Source: Gaopeijia sp032250675
GTDB lineage: Bacteria > Gemmatimonadota > Gemmatimonadetes > Longimicrobiales > Gaopeijiaceae
Reading direction: 5' to 3'
Length of the DNA stretch: 16,427 bases
NCBI GenBank assembly: GCA_032250675.1
Contig: JAVVEY010000065.1
Location: 1 to 16,427 of the forward strand
The translations under genes and the position numbers were made by a program. The first letter of the stretch is position 1, and every line of letters starts with the position of its first letter. This document shows positions 1 through 5,686 of the stretch, piece after piece. The notes under the pieces were generated by a model. The model ran no database searches, had not been told where the DNA came from, and saw nothing but the letters and a program-made list of their open reading frames with translations.

Positions 1-13
1 CTAGGAGGCCGCC

Positions 14-43
14 ATGTCGGAAGACGCGATGTCCGAAGACGCG
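14..43 (+). repeat. 15-bp tandem duplication at the start codon of the subunit IV gene
   Basis: Bases 14-28 and 29-43 are the same 15-bp unit with a single mismatch (g/c at the sixth base). Each encodes Met-Ser-Glu-Asp-Ala, so the protein begins MSEDAMSEDA. The duplication keeps the frame and carries a second in-frame ATG, which makes it an apparently recent, harmless slippage event. Confidence 0.85.
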
Positions 44-298
44 CACAAGCACCCGCCGTACATGCTGGTCTGGGGGATCCTCTTCGCCCTGACCGTGGGC
101 GAAGTCTTCTACGCCTTCCTGGAGCTGCCCAAGCTCTGGCTGGCATTCGGGCTCATCCTCATGGCGCTCTGGAAGGCGGCCCTGGTCGCGCTCTACTACA
201 TGCATCTCCGGTTCGAGCCCAGGCGTCTCTGGGTCCTGGCGGCTTCACCGCTGCCTCTGGCGGTCATCCTCGTGGTGGTCGTCATCATGGAGTTCTAA
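14..298 (+). CDS. Cytochrome c oxidase subunit IV-like protein (COX4_pro/CtaF type)
   Basis: A 94-residue membrane protein with three hydrophobic segments (about residues 16-35, 40-61 and 70-93) joined by short loops. The middle part, with an LWLAFGLILMALWKAALVA-like helix followed by YYMHLRFE, is typical of the small prokaryotic subunit IV of haem-copper oxidases, where a tyrosine/methionine/histidine run follows helix 2. The family's role is structural or stabilising in the oxidase complex of the cytoplasmic membrane. An AGGAGG box at 3-8 lies five bases before ATG 14, and the TAG at 2-4 could be the stop of an upstream oxidase gene, presumably subunit III (inferred). A second ATG at 29 begins the second half of a duplicated N-terminus; the Shine-Dalgarno spacing favours ATG 14. 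The next gene follows after 14 bases, so cotranscription is likely. Confidence 0.85.
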   Translation: MSEDAMSEDAHKHPPYMLVWGILFALTVGEVFYAFLELPKLWLAFGLILMALWKAALVALYYMHLRFEPRRLWVLAASPLPLAVILVVVVIMEF

Positions 299-312
299 GA
301 GGAGTTCCACTC

Positions 313-531
313 ATGTCTCTTCTGGCCTTCCACCGCTTCCTCATCGCCACGGCGATCCTCTTCTGCGGGGGCTACGCCGTCCGGGAAATCACGGCGGCCC
401 TCCGGGGTGCGGGAACGGGCGCCCTGGTGGTGGGGGCGGTCTTCGCCCTCCTCACCGTTGCGCTGGTCGTCTACCTGGTGCGGCTCAGGCACTTCCTGGG
501 CTACGACCGGGAGGAGCCTTCAGCGCGCTGA
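313..531 (+). CDS. Small two-helix membrane protein in the oxidase cluster
   Basis: A 72-residue protein with two hydrophobic helices (about residues 7-27 and 36-57), an arginine-containing loop between them and a charged tail ending in REEPSAR. I do not recognise a named family. Small hypothetical membrane proteins of this kind are common in cytochrome oxidase operons. A GAGGAG box at 299-304 is eight bases before the ATG, which supports the start. The TGA stop at 529-531 overlaps the possible CTG start of the next gene by the CTGA arrangement. A role as an oxidase-associated or assembly peptide is inferred from position only. Confidence 0.7.
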   Translation: MSLLAFHRFLIATAILFCGGYAVREITAALRGAGTGALVVGAVFALLTVALVVYLVRLRHFLGYDREEPSAR

Positions 532-1160
532 TTCGCCTGCTTCGCTCGGTTCGGCGGGATGGGCCGACGCTGGGGGTCGTGGCCCTCCTGGCGGCCGCGG
601 CGGTGGCCTTCGTGGCCGCGTCCCTCCGGTCGCCCGAGGTGCCCACCTTCGTGCCCACCGACCTCTCGGTTCGTGAGGCCGGCGAGGGCCTGGTGGGGCC
701 CCGGACCTTCACGGTGGACGCCTCCAGTCCGGACCGGTGGCGGTTCTTCGACTTCTCCCGGGGCACGGTGGTGGAGCGGCCGGGGCCGCTGGAGTGGGAC
801 GTGGCGTTCCGGCGCTTCCAGGTGACGGTGAATGGAGGGCGGGGCTTTGCGGGGCGGGGGGGGGTGATCGACCTCGGCGCCGTCTCCTTCGACTCCGTGC
901 GGACCGTCCCCCGCGACGGCTATATGGAGTCGCTGGCGGCGCAGGATTCCGTCAATGAAGCCATCGAGCGCTGGTACGACTACTCCTGGACGAGCCACCT
1001 CCTCACGCCGCGGCCCAGTGTCTACGCCGTGCGGACCGCAGACGGCCGCTACGCGAAGCTCCACTTCGTCGGATATTATTGCGAGGGTGCGGTCGCGGGA
1101 TGCCTCACATTCCGGTACGTCTATCAGGGAGGAGGAGGAACCGATGTGGCAGCCTACTGA
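528..1160 (+). CDS. HmuY-like membrane-anchored protein
   Basis: The mature part resembles the HmuY family, haem-binding surface proteins first described in Bacteroidetes. It has an early WRFFDF strand, the EWDVAFRR motif typical of the family, a glycine-rich stretch, and a C-terminal YAKLHFVGYYC...TFRYVYQ block. The strict start codon nearest the N-terminus is GTG 579, but that cuts into the hydrophobic helix. Reading back to CTG 528 adds 17 residues (LIRLLRSVRRDG...), giving a basic flank before the helix LGVVALLAAAAVAFVAASL, as expected for an N-in signal anchor. CTG 528 forms a CTGA overlap with the upstream stop, and a GAGGAG at 511-516 lies 11 bases upstream. The protein would be 210 residues from CTG or 193 from GTG. 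No lipobox is visible. A haem-related role beside a haem-copper oxidase is plausible but inferred. The family call rests on motifs recalled, not on a search. Confidence 0.7.
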   Translation: MIRLLRSVRRDGPTLGVVALLAAAAVAFVAASLRSPEVPTFVPTDLSVREAGEGLVGPRTFTVDASSPDRWRFFDFSRGTVVERPGPLEWDVAFRRFQVTVNGGRGFAGRGGVIDLGAVSFDSVRTVPRDGYMESLAAQDSVNEAIERWYDYSWTSHLLTPRPSVYAVRTADGRYAKLHFVGYYCEGAVAGCLTFRYVYQGGGGTDVAAY

Positions 1161-1221
1161 CGGGAGTCGGCATCACGCTCCGCCCTGCCTCGCCGACGGC
1201 GTGTAGAGGAGGGCCTCCCCC

Positions 1222-2049
1222 ATGCAGTGGCAGTGGTGGTGCTTCACCCGGCAGGAGCCCTGGAGCTGGAGCTGGCAGCCCCTCCTCGGGGTCTGGGCGA
1301 TGGTGGGCCTTCTGGCCTGGGGATACTGGCGCCTCCGGGTCTCACTGGTCCGGGAGGGCGGCGAGGGGGGCGGGCCGTGGTGGCGGCCCGTCTCTTTCGG
1401 CGCGGGACTCTTCCTTCTCTGGATCTCGATGGACTGGCCGGTGGGCCCCCTGGGAGCCAGCTATTTCGCCAGCCTCCACATGGCCCAGTACGTCGCCGTG
1501 GGGGTGGCCGCGCCGGCGCTCCTCTTCCTGGGCCTCCCCGCCGCCGCCTTGCGGCGTCTCGAGGGGCGTCCCGGAGTCATGGCGGTCCTCCGGGCGGTGA
1601 CCCATCCCCTGGTCGCCTTCTGCCTCTTCAACGGGGTCATGACCCTCACCCACTGGCCGTCGGTGGTGGACACCCTCATGCCGACCCAGATGGGCTCCTT
1701 CGTCCTGGGCGCCTCCTGGATGGTGGCCGGCCTCGTCTTCTGGTGGCCGGTGCTGGCCCCGGTTCCGGAGCGCCCCGGCTTCACCCCGCTGGCCCGGATC
1801 GGGTATCTGGCGTTGAACGCGTTCCTCATCCGGCCGCCCTTCGCCATGATGATCTTCAGCGAGGACCCGGTCTTCCGGATCTACGAGCTGGCGCCTCCGC
1901 CCGCGGGCGACCCCATGGACGACCAGCAGCTCGGGGGGGTCATCATGAAGATCGGGGTGGCCTGGGTCATGTTCGCAGGCGTGGCTGCCATCTTTCTGCA
2001 GTGGGTGAGATCAGACGATCAGTGGAAGGAGGAGGGCCACCAGATCTGA
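1222..2049 (+). CDS. ctaG: Cytochrome c oxidase assembly factor CtaG (caa3 type)
   Basis: A 275-residue polytopic protein with about six to seven hydrophobic helices. Family signatures include the SLHMAQY...APALLFLGLP block (residues 85-104), the NGVMTLTHWP segment and a WWP motif before a cytoplasmic loop. Members of the caa3_CtaG family are needed for assembly of caa3-type oxidase in Bacillus; the biochemical role (copper or subunit insertion) is not settled. The ATG has a GAGGAGGG box at about 1206-1213. As I recall the family, the first signature is HMxQH; here His86 is kept but the second histidine position reads Tyr90. The N-terminus is unusually tryptophan-rich (MQWQWWCF, WSWSWQP). The gene closes the oxidase cluster, 61 bases after the HmuY-like gene. 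Confidence 0.85.
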   Translation: MQWQWWCFTRQEPWSWSWQPLLGVWAMVGLLAWGYWRLRVSLVREGGEGGGPWWRPVSFGAGLFLLWISMDWPVGPLGASYFASLHMAQYVAVGVAAPALLFLGLPAAALRRLEGRPGVMAVLRAVTHPLVAFCLFNGVMTLTHWPSVVDTLMPTQMGSFVLGASWMVAGLVFWWPVLAPVPERPGFTPLARIGYLALNAFLIRPPFAMMIFSEDPVFRIYELAPPPAGDPMDDQQLGGVIMKIGVAWVMFAGVAAIFLQWVRSDDQWKEEGHQI

Positions 2050-2059
2050 CCCGGAGATC

Positions 2060-2080
2060 CCCGCGTGACGTTCCCGCGGG
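2060..2080 (+). terminator. Weak hairpin downstream of ctaG
   Basis: A six-base stem CCCGCG (2060-2065) pairs with CGCGGG (2075-2080) across a nine-base loop, 11 bases after the ctaG stop. There is no T-run, so intrinsic termination is doubtful; the position after the last oxidase gene is the main argument. Confidence 0.25.
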
Positions 2081-2105
2081 AGTCGGGGCATTACGTGGAT
2101 GGGGG

Positions 2106-2136
2106 CGCATCCGCCGGATTGAGCAAATCTGGCTGG
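2106..2136 (+). repeat. 31-bp dispersed repeat, copy 1
   Basis: This segment matches 3224-3254 at 30 of 31 positions, in the same orientation; the only difference is A at 2126 against G at 3244. It contains the near-palindrome ATCCGcCGGAT followed by an AGATCT-like core (AAATCT here). In one frame both copies read RIRRIEQIWL, but no gene is supported around either, so an interspersed non-coding repeat is more likely than a shared peptide. Confidence 0.8.
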
Positions 2137-2349
2137 GCGGTGGACGCCGCGCGAGGGTGGGGCGGGGCCGGCGTACCGGAGGATGTAGGGGGGGAACGCG
2201 GCGCAGGCCTTGCGCTCGCGAGATTCGCGGCATCAAGTGGGCGTGGCAGCAACGATCGGCCGGGTTGGGCGGGTCGGTCGAATCAGAGGTGCGCCGCGGG
2301 GTTGAGCCCGTGGTCGGGTACCCCCCACACGTGACTCCGGAGACTCCCG

Positions 2350-2785
2350 GTGACTGAATTCGAATACCTGGCGGTTCTGGTGTCACCCTTCCATGGATCG
2401 CCCATCTTCTCCTCGGCGTGGGTCGAATGATCCACCTCCGAGACCAGATGAAGCCGGACGCTGTTCATCTACTCTGGACCGCAGCGGTCTTCTGGATGCT
2501 GATCTTGAACTGGTGGGTGTTCTTCCAGTCGCAGAGCATGACCCGGTGGAGCTTTTCGACTACCTGGTGATCGTGATCGTCTGGGCGGTCCTCTTCTTTC
2601 TGCTCGCCGTGCTCCTCTTCCCGCCCGACCTCCCCTTCGCGCTGCACTTCGCGCTGCACTTCGCGGTGCTCGGGTTGATAGGGGTCTTCGTGCAGTCTCG
2701 AACGTTCCACGTGATCCTGGCGAGCTACATCCTCGGGATCGGGCTCACGTGGTCTCTTGTCGTGCGCCGCTTCCTGGCGGCGTAG
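2350..2785 (+). pseudogene. Broken multi-helix membrane protein gene
   Basis: Three consecutive reading frames join into one protein pattern. Frame A starts at GTG 2350 and gives MTEFEYLAVLVS. From about 2385 the next frame gives IAHLLLGVGRMI, then HLLWTAAVFWMLILNWW and VFFQSQSMTRWSF. At a four-T run (2553-2556) the frame changes again to FDYLVIVIVWAVLFFLLAV and a final hydrophobic part ending SLVVRRFLAA at the TAG 2783-2785. Proteins beginning MTEFEYLxVLVSIILGLG and containing a VHLLW...WW helix are a common family of uncharacterised membrane proteins. About seven bases seem to be missing near 2384-2395, where the glycine-rich IILGLG step should be, and one T at 2553-2556. The part after LLFPPDLP also looks shortened. 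Two or more lesions argue for decay rather than one sequencing error. The function of the intact family is unknown to me. Confidence 0.7.
2636..2665 (+). repeat. 12-bp tandem duplication inside the pseudogene
   Basis: The unit TTCGCGCTGCAC occurs at 2636-2647 and 2648-2659, followed by a partial third unit (TTCGCG). It produces the repeated peptide FALHFALHFA and is probably part of the local degeneration. Confidence 0.75.
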
Positions 2786-2793
2786 CGACTCCG

Positions 2794-2925
2794 AAGTGGA
2801 ATATCCCCCTCTTTTTCCATCTAGAGGACAGCGATATCACCCTTCAAGTAGAATAACGCCCAAAATTCCACTTGGAGGCAGCCTCGACGACACGCCAAGT
2901 GGAAAAAGGGTGGTATTTTCCACTT
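2794..2925. repeat. Cluster of AAGTGGAA boxes in alternating orientation
   Basis: AAGTGGAA is found at 2794-2801 and 2897-2904, a one-mismatch copy AAGTAGAA at 2846-2853, and the reverse complement TTCCACTT at 2866-2873 and 2918-2925. Two perfect 10-bp inverted repeats result: 2866-2875 with 2895-2904, and 2897-2906 with 2916-2925 (nine-base spacer). Multiple short subterminal repeats of a TTTTCCACTT-like type are seen at the ends of IS21-family elements, so this may be an element end or a MITE-like relic; no transposase is visible in the window. Confidence 0.6.
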
Positions 2926-2930
2926 TCGGG

Positions 2931-3131
2931 CGCCGCTCCCATGCCTTNNNNNNNNNNNNNNNNNNNNNNNNNNNNNNNNNNNNNNNNNNNNNNNNNNNNN
3001 NNNNNNNNNNNNNNNNNNNNNNNNNNNNNNNNNNNNNNNNNNNNNNNCCGCTCCCGTGCTTCCCGGGCGCCGCTCCCGTGCTTCCCTGGCGTCGCTCCCG
3101 TGCCTCCCGGGCCCGCTCCCGTGCCTCCCTG
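2931..3131 (+). repeat. 21-22 bp tandem repeat array interrupted by the gap
   Basis: The core GCTCCCRTGC recurs at 2935-2944, and after the gap at 3050-3059, 3072-3081, 3094-3103 and 3115-3124, giving periods of 22, 22 and 21 bases. Units carry small substitutions (CTTCCCGGG, CTTCCCTGG, CCTCCCGGG). Because the same unit flanks both sides of the Ns, the gap probably lies inside the array and its true copy number is unknown. Confidence 0.8.
2948..3047. other. Assembly gap of 100 Ns
   Basis: Exactly 100 undetermined bases, the usual placeholder for a scaffold gap of unknown length. It falls in a tandem repeat next to possible insertion-sequence ends, both typical causes of assembly breaks, so an entire mobile element could be missing here. 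Confidence 0.95.
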
Positions 3132-3223
3132 CCCCGCGAGCGGACCCGACGGGGTCGCCTGCACGCCCCTGGCGGTGCGCGACGAGGGGCGTCCCGGGGC
3201 GCACCCCGACGGGAACCCCGGAT

Positions 3224-3254
3224 CGCATCCGCCGGATTGAGCAGATCTGGCTGG
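3224..3254 (+). repeat. 31-bp dispersed repeat, copy 2
   Basis: Same orientation as copy 1 at 2106-2136 and identical except for one base. This copy has a complete CAGATCTG palindrome (3243-3250), which is broken in copy 1. It is followed at 3257-3270 by a perfect palindrome, GCCGCCCGGGCGGC, and lies 75 bases before the kinase start codon. Confidence 0.8.
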
Positions 3255-3256
3255 CC

Positions 3257-3270
3257 GCCGCCCGGGCGGC
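3257..3270. other. Perfect 14-bp palindrome upstream of the kinase gene
   Basis: GCCGCCCGGGCGGC equals its own reverse complement. It is followed by TATTGTC, so it could be a protein-binding site, a short hairpin or a by-product of high GC. No consensus promoter is apparent around it. Confidence 0.35.
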
Positions 3271-3328
3271 TATTGTCGGGACACACTCCCCGCACATCCC
3301 ATCGTACCATGACCCATTCGCACCCCCG

Positions 3329-5596
3329 GTGACGAATCGTGCCCCCCCTTCCGGCGACCGGTCCTTCCTCGTGGAAGACCTCGTCTCCCTCGACGACGTC
3401 GCCGTCAAGGAGCTCCTTGCGGTGCTGCCGGTCGCGGTGTGCATCTGTGACGCCACGGGCACGATCACCTCATACAACGAGAGGGCGGTCGAGTTGTGGG
3501 GACGGGATCCGGGACTCGAGGGGCCTCCGGATCTCTTCTGTGGCTCGCTCGCGCTCTTCCATCGCGATGGGACGCCGATGCCCCACGCGGAGTCTCCGAT
3601 GGCCGAAACGCTCGAGACCGGCGTCTCCGTGACGAACCGCGAGATCGCGATCGACCGACCCGATGGGACGCGCGTGTGCGCGTCGGTCAGCGTGGCCCCC
3701 CTCCGCGACAAGGATGGGACCCGGATCGGCGCCGTCAACTGCTTCCATGACGTCACCGAGCTGCGGAAGGCCGAGGAAGCCGTGCGTCGGCTGGCTCCCC
3801 TCCCCGAGCTCAATCCGACGCCGGTGATTGAAATCGACCTGACGGGGCGGCCCCGGTACCTCAATCCGGCCGCGAGCCGGGAATTTCCGGAGATGGAATC
3901 GCTCGGTGCCGGCCACCCGCTCCTCCGGCAGATCCTCGATCGCATCGCCGAGGACGATCCGGCGAGCCATTGCGTGGGTGAGGCCACCCTGGGCGAGAAG
4001 ATCTACGAGTGGAGGGTGGGCCGCTTCCCGGAGGAGGATCGCATCATCGTGCATGTGGGGGACATCACCCCGCACCGGCAGGCCCTCGAAGCGCTGGGCA
4101 CGAGCACGCGCCGCTTCCGGGCCCTCCTTGAACACGCGGCCGACGCCATCTTCGTCATCGGTCCGGATGGCCGGGTGCTCGACGTCAATGCGCAGGCCTG
4201 CCGGAGCCTCGGCTACACCGAAGAGGAACTCAGGACGATGTCCGTGCTGGACTTCGACCCGGGCACCTCGGTCGATCTGGTCGATGAGATCTGGGCCCTG
4301 GTGAATCGGGGCGAGTCGTTCACGGGTGAAGCGATCCACCGGCGAAAGGACGGGAGGACCTTTCCGGTCGAGATCTCGGTCGGGTTGATCGAGACCGAAG
4401 CCGATCCCGTCATGCTGGCCCTCGCCCGGGATATCACCGCGCGGCGGCGCCTCGAGGCGGAGCGGCGACAGGGCCAGAGACTCGAGGCGATCGGACAGCT
4501 CGCCGGGGGGATCGCGCACGACTTCAACAACATCCTGACGGTCATCCTCGGGTCGGTCGATCTCCTGCGCCAGACGGGCTCCATCCCCGAGCCCGCCCGG
4601 GAGATCGCGGAGGACATCTCCGAGGCCTCCGAACGAGCCGCTCGGCTCACGCAACAGCTCCTCGCCTTCAGCCGGCGGCAGATCCTGACCTTCGAGGTCC
4701 TCGACATCAACACCGTCGTCCGGGAGCTGGCCACCCTCCTGCATCGGCTGCTCGGCGAGACGATCGACGTCCAGACGACGCTCGCCACGGATCTCGACGC
4801 CGTCGAGGTCGACCGGGGGCAGCTCGAGCAGGTCGTCACCAACCTCGCGGTCAACGCACGGGACGCCATGCCGAAGGGGGGCGTGCTCCGAATCACCACC
4901 GCCAATGTGACGCTGGGTCCGGACGACGCCGTCGTCGACGCCCCGCCCGGACCCCATGTGTCGCTCACCGTGAGTGACACCGGGATGGGAATGAGCCCCG
5001 AGGTGCTGAGTCGTATCTTCGAGCCCTTCTTCACCACCAAGGAGAAGGGCCGTGGGACCGGCCTCGGCCTGGCCACCGTCTACGGGATCGTGGCTCAGAG
5101 CAATGGTCACATCACGGTGGAGAGCGAGCCCGGAGAGGGAACCACCTTCACCGTCTACTTCCCCCGGGTCACGACGTCCGCCCCCTCCGATCCGTCACCC
5201 CGAAGCCCGGAGCTCGCGCCCGGAGGCGCCGAGACGATCCTCGTGGTGGAGGATGAAGCCGCGGTCCGGAAGCTCATCTGCAGAGTCCTCGACGACCACG
5301 GCTACACCGTACTCGTGGCCTCGGATGGCCAGGAGGCTCTCGACCTCGCCCGGCGCCACGAAGGCCAGATCGACCTCCTCCTGAGCGATGTCGTCATGCC
5401 GGGGATGAGCGGTCGCGACCTCGCCGAGCACCTCCTGCACCTCTCCCCACGGACCCGCGTGGCCTTCCTCTCCGGCTACACCGACGATGAAGTCCTCCGG
5501 CACGGTGTGCTCGACGCGCGCTTCCCCTTCCTGCAGAAGCCCTTCACACCCGATGTCCTCGCCCGGAAGGTCCGGGATGTGCTCGACCCTCCGTAG
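3329..5596 (+). CDS. PAS-domain hybrid histidine kinase with C-terminal receiver
   Basis: A 755-residue soluble kinase without membrane helices, so it probably senses a cytoplasmic signal. The order is: PAS-like domain (about 28-140), a divergent PAS (about 150-250), a clear PAS (about 255-375, with FRALLEHAADAIFVIGPDGRV), HisKA with phospho-acceptor His397 in GGIAHDFNNIL, HATPase_c with N-box Asn509 (NLAVNARDAM), G1-box Asp550 (SDTGMGMS) and GTGLGLATVYGIV, and a receiver (about 637-755). The receiver has acidic residues Glu641-Asp642-Glu643, phospho-acceptor Asp687 in LSDVVMPG and Lys737 in LQKPF. All catalytic residues are present. The frame is open much further upstream, through repeats and the gap, but homology-like sequence begins only near residue 15. 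I chose GTG 3329, which has no good Shine-Dalgarno; GTG 3371 is an alternative. No response regulator with an output domain lies nearby, so the downstream partner is unknown. Confidence 0.9.
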   Translation: MTNRAPPSGDRSFLVEDLVSLDDVAVKELLAVLPVAVCICDATGTITSYNERAVELWGRDPGLEGPPDLFCGSLALFHRDGTPMPHAESPMAETLETGVSVTNREIAIDRPDGTRVCASVSVAPLRDKDGTRIGAVNCFHDVTELRKAEEAVRRLAPLPELNPTPVIEIDLTGRPRYLNPAASREFPEMESLGAGHPLLRQILDRIAEDDPASHCVGEATLGEKIYEWRVGRFPEEDRIIVHVGDITPHRQALEALGTSTRRFRALLEHAADAIFVIGPDGRVLDVNAQACRSLGYTEEELRTMSVLDFDPGTSVDLVDEIWALVNRGESFTGEAIHRRKDGRTFPVEISVGLIETEADPVMLALARDITARRRLEAERRQGQRLEAIGQLAGGIAHDFNNILTVILGSVDLLRQTGSIPEPAREIAEDISEASERAARLTQQLLAFSRRQILTFEVLDINTVVRELATLLHRLLGETIDVQTTLATDLDAVEVDRGQLEQVVTNLAVNARDAMPKGGVLRITTANVTLGPDDAVVDAPPGPHVSLTVSDTGMGMSPEVLSRIFEPFFTTKEKGRGTGLGLATVYGIVAQSNGHITVESEPGEGTTFTVYFPRVTTSAPSDPSPRSPELAPGGAETILVVEDEAAVRKLICRVLDDHGYTVLVASDGQEALDLARRHEGQIDLLLSDVVMPGMSGRDLAEHLLHLSPRTRVAFLSGYTDDEVLRHGVLDARFPFLQKPFTPDVLARKVRDVLDPP

Positions 5597-5614
5597 GGCA
5601 CGACACCCCGTGCC
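5597..5614 (+). terminator. Short hairpin after the kinase gene
   Basis: GGCACG (5597-5602) pairs with CGTGCC (5609-5614) across a six-base loop, directly after the kinase stop codon, and is followed by TCTTGGTT. The stem is short and the T-tract poor, so this is a possible weak terminator separating the kinase from the efflux operon. Confidence 0.35.
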
Positions 5615-5616
5615 TC

Positions 5617-5646
5617 TTGGTTCAACGACGAAGTCTTGAATATCAT
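5617..5646 (+). promoter_or_regulatory. Candidate promoter of the efflux operon
   Basis: An AT-richer island lies between the kinase and the adaptor gene. TTGGTT (5617-5622) and TATCAT (5641-5646) are 18 bases apart and fit a sigma-70-like promoter moderately, the second box matching TATAAT at five of six positions. The promoter signals of this lineage are unknown to me, so this is tentative. Confidence 0.25.
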
Positions 5647-5664
5647 CCGGTAGGTATATCTCCC

Positions 5665-5677
5665 TGAACGACGTTCA
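5665..5677. promoter_or_regulatory. 13-bp palindrome, possible operator of the efflux operon
   Basis: TGAACG-A-CGTTCA is a perfect inverted repeat with a single central base, located between the candidate promoter and the first gene of the efflux operon. It resembles a dimeric repressor site. GAAC and GTTC are separated by three bases, not the four of the Gram-positive LexA box. No regulator gene is adjacent. Confidence 0.35.
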
Positions 5678-5686
5678 CCTTCCTCC

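Larger units (their letters stand above)
2050..2349 (+). other. Intergenic, probably decayed sequence
   Basis: No convincing gene is visible in these 300 bases; the open frames here show no family resemblance or good ribosome binding site. The stretch contains a weak hairpin just after ctaG, one copy of a 31-bp dispersed repeat, and a GC-rich tail before the broken membrane-protein gene. Confidence 0.6.
2786..3328 (+). other. Gene-free repeat region containing an assembly gap
   Basis: No gene can be supported here. From left to right it holds a cluster of AAGTGGAA boxes (2794-2925), the start of a tandem repeat, 100 undetermined bases (2948-3047), further tandem units to about 3131, a GC-rich stretch, the second copy of the 31-bp repeat, a perfect 14-bp palindrome at 3257-3270 and the short leader of the kinase gene. 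Left of the gap the sequence is clearly less GC-rich than the surrounding genes. Confidence 0.75.

Noticed and set aside
2550..2560. Programmed -1 frameshift at the TTTT run of the membrane-protein gene
   Set aside because: The run does not make a canonical slippery heptamer and the gene has another, unrelated frame break upstream, so decay is simpler.
2931..3131. CRISPR array
   Set aside because: Units follow each other at 21-22 bp with no unique spacers between them, and there are no cas genes; it is a simple tandem repeat.
3056..3328. Extension of the kinase frame upstream to the first start codon after the gap
   Set aside because: The added residues translate the tandem repeat and the 31-bp repeat and do not resemble any kinase sensor; the true start is nearer 3329.
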